Source: Tillus elongatus
Taxonomy: Eukaryota > Arthropoda > Insecta > Coleoptera > Cleridae
NCBI GenBank assembly: GCA_964006375.1
Contig: OZ023268.1
Span: 84,579,835 to 84,643,834, forward strand
Length of the DNA: 64,000 bases
Reading direction: 5' to 3'
The notes under the pieces were generated by a model. The model was not told where the DNA came from and searched no databases. It worked only from the letters and a program-made list of their open reading frames with translations. Below are positions 61,632-64,000 of the stretch, piece after piece. The first letter of the stretch is position 1. Each line of letters begins with the position of its first letter. A program made the translations under genes and the position numbers.

Positions 61632-62861
61632 CATGTAGGTCTCGTATTTAGCATATTTAAAACTAAAATTAGTGTGACAGTAGTTAACTACTTTTTATAC
61701 AGAATATTATAATGATGTCAAATTTTTATGGAGATATATTAAAAAATGTCATGTTTTGATAATACTGTTGAACTTCACCAATTTAAAGTCTAATGCTAAG
61801 AACAGTTGAACCTCCTTTGAGTGATGTGTGGTGTTGTTTTATTTATCATAGAAAATATGAATCTGGAATTTTATTGTTAGAGTTATTTTGTTTGTAGTTG
61901 TTCAGAGATTTTCTGACACTTTCTAAGTTTTCCAGACCAGGCCAACTTCTTGTTAGCTGATGTGGGAATCAAACCAGGGACCTCTCGCTTTATAAATCTA
62001 CTTCACAAAGTCACCCAACTTGTGAGTTATTCCTTTATTTATTTTGGTCGAACCATGTTATAAATTTAATGGAACATACGGATTGCATTCGACATTGCTG
62101 AATATGCTAAATATCTATTTGGCCTTTGTGAGCTGATGTGTGGTGATGAAATGAATAGATTTAGTCAAAAAATCACAGAAGAGGTTGTGTTTTTCAAAAT
62201 TAATTTTGTAAAATATATGCTATAATAATTATTGCATCTGTAACAAAGGTAAGGTAAAGTGGGGTAAGTGTTTAACAAAATCGTGATAGTTTAACTTTGA
62301 AGACATATGTAAAATACTTATAGATCATTAAACCAATTGTTTATCAACCAGTAAGTACCTATAAAGTTACCGTTAACATGTGGCAGGTTACAAACTATTT
62401 GAGCGTTTTTTTTTTAGTTCCTATTTTTTTAGTATGCCTACAACACACTTGCCCCTACAAAGAGGGCAAGTGTGTAACCAAACGTGTACAAACTATTAAA
62501 TTCAGCTAGCGTAAATACATCAGTTGTCGACCAGTTAAAGTAAAGTGGTTAGTTTTACTAGTTGCCAAAATAAATGTTTAAGATTTACAGCAGTACTCTT
62601 TGTAAAACCGATTTCGTCCGTTATTTTTTATATTGTCGAAAAATTTAATCTTCGTAAATTAAACTTAAAATGTATAAAATTGAACAAATAATAAAGAAAT
62701 GTCAATTTACTCAGTTTTCGACCAGTGGTCCACTTAAGTACCAGTTTTCGACCGTGGTCGAGTCAATATGTCATACAAAATCTTATCCATAAGTTAGAAA
62801 TAAAAATAAGAAAAATCAATAAAAATTCAAGACCTTTATTTTATAACTATTTTTTTCTCTT
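61632..62861. other. 3' untranslated region and flank
   Basis: Includes a tRNA-like B-box segment on the minus strand near 61965-61985 (GGTTTGATTCCC), probably a decayed SINE. No further gene. Confidence 0.4.
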
Positions 62862-63030
62862 TAACGTCGGTCTATTTCGCGCGACTATGGCCAGTCACTG
62901 ACGCCAGTGTGCAGTTTCCCTCAATATCCTGGAAATTTTGCCGAACCGCTGACTTTCTGTAAGGAGGGTAGCGATCTTTAACGTGCCCAACATCAGATGG
63001 TACACGGACCTACTGCTTTACACCGCCTCC
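62862..63030 (-). repeat. tRNA-derived SINE, copy E, truncated
   Basis: Tail ACGTCGGTCTATTTCGCGCG, then GATCTTTAACGTGCCCAACA; the tRNA-like head is missing. Confidence 0.75.
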
Positions 63031-64000
63031 CACTATTTGGTGGTCGTCAACTGGACTTGATGTCTATGATACCAACATAAATATAAACACCAAGTGCAAT
63101 AGTCAAATGTCACCTTGAATGTGATAAAAAAAGACATCGAATGATCAAATGCTTTGAGCCAGTTCCCGACCAGCCTGGTCAAAAACTAGGTTTTGTGTCA
63201 TTTTGTAAGCCCAGTTCTCGACCACATAAAATTTAGCTAAAAAGTCTAATCCACATGGTATTTTCGTTTTAAATCAAAACCAATAAAACATTAGTGAAGT
63301 CTGCAATCATGATTAAATGATAAAATAATATGAATACTTACTGTTTCTAAGAAGGACCTCCACTAACATTACGTTAGAAGAGTCTTCAGTAATAACTATT
63401 ACAAACGCTCTAATTACGCTATTCATTGCTAGAGTGCCCTGTGGTTTTAACCATATGCATAGAACATTTAGTCGAAAACAGAAATGTAGTCAACGATCAT
63501 ATGTTAGGCTTACTTTTGCTATTTTAACATATTTTATTAGGAAATGGTTGACAACTGGCGGTGGTTAGTTAATAAGTGTGTGAAAGAGTACTGAAAACTA
63601 CACAAACAGGAAGTTTTATTTTAGGCTTGAGTAAAAGTAACAAAATCAAACCCGCATTCTAAAATAAAACTAAGTTATGTGCTTTTATAGCGTCAAAATT
63701 GTTAACGCTTTCATAAGATAAATAATCTAATTGTATTATTTCACATTGTATGCTGAAAAATCTAAGTATATCAAATCTTATAATTTTTCTTCTCACTGAC
63801 AAATTTGGTCTTGCCAAAGTCAAAACGGTATCTGATCGTGGTACAAAAGATTACGTTAGCTGATACAAATGTTGATGACTTAGAATTTAACTAGGGTACC
63901 CTTTTAGCATACTTGACCTCTATCAGTTCATCTTCTATAGAAACAACTCAAATTGTATCATTACCTAATCGCCATTGTGGTATCTTCTACAGACGTACTA
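63031..64000. other. Non-coding stretch to window end
   Basis: No gene seen. A short CAGTT-N-TCGACCA motif recurs between 62521 and 63225. Confidence 0.45.

Noticed and set aside
61930..62010. Further SINE at the 3' flank
   Set aside because: Only a B-box-like GGTTTGATTCCC is clear; too little remains to define a copy.

Overview
The window is AT-rich, repeat-laden nuclear DNA of an arthropod, most likely an insect; the order cannot be told from the sequence. Evidence: spliced genes with GT..AG introns, an arthropod-type core promoter (TATA-like box 31 nt before a TCAGT initiator), and a typical arthropod transposon mix: piggyBac with TTAA target duplication, several mariner-type elements, jockey/CR1-, R1- and RTE-like LINE remains, a Penelope-like element, a Ty3-type gag fragment, tRNA- and 5S-derived SINEs and foldback MITEs. 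Thirteen long (TA)n arrays of about 75-140 bp punctuate the sequence.

The only host gene recognised is a fatty-acid amide hydrolase 2-like amidase on the + strand. Three of its exons are visible: 30786-30918, 57469-57967 and 61083-61631 (stop). The exon with the catalytic lysine lies upstream and was not found. The first visible intron is about 26.5 kb and is filled with mobile DNA: a decayed piggyBac (31161-33494), a Penelope-like element (about 33520-36000) split by a long-TIR mariner MITE, a mariner pseudogene (about 36030-37100), and a large element at 37241-54825.

That 17.6-kb element is the main discovery. It has long, nearly identical inverted termini starting AGTAGATAG and built of small palindromes, CRE-like TGACGTCA and YY1-like AAGATGGC motifs. 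Inside are an intact 1254-aa B-family, probably protein-primed, DNA polymerase (one 70-bp intron cutting motif B), an intact 311-aa KilA-N protein, a 113-aa possible ssDNA-binding protein, a 190-aa orphan, and a small four-exon gene with its own promoter and a perfect 14-bp hairpin over its stop codon. The right 5 kb is a field of degenerate repeats resembling viral 'homologous regions'. No integrase, capsid, packaging ATPase or protease is visible. It is best described as a Polinton/adintovirus-related element with an unusual gene set, or an endogenised DNA virus.

Layout: 1-30.7 kb holds repeats, (TA)n arrays and dead LINEs/mariners with no recognised host exon; 30.8-61.6 kb is the amidase gene with its transposon-filled introns; 61.6-64 kb is 3' flank with SINE pieces. 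The open, apparently intact genes of the large element contrast with the decayed transposons around it and suggest more recent arrival or selection.
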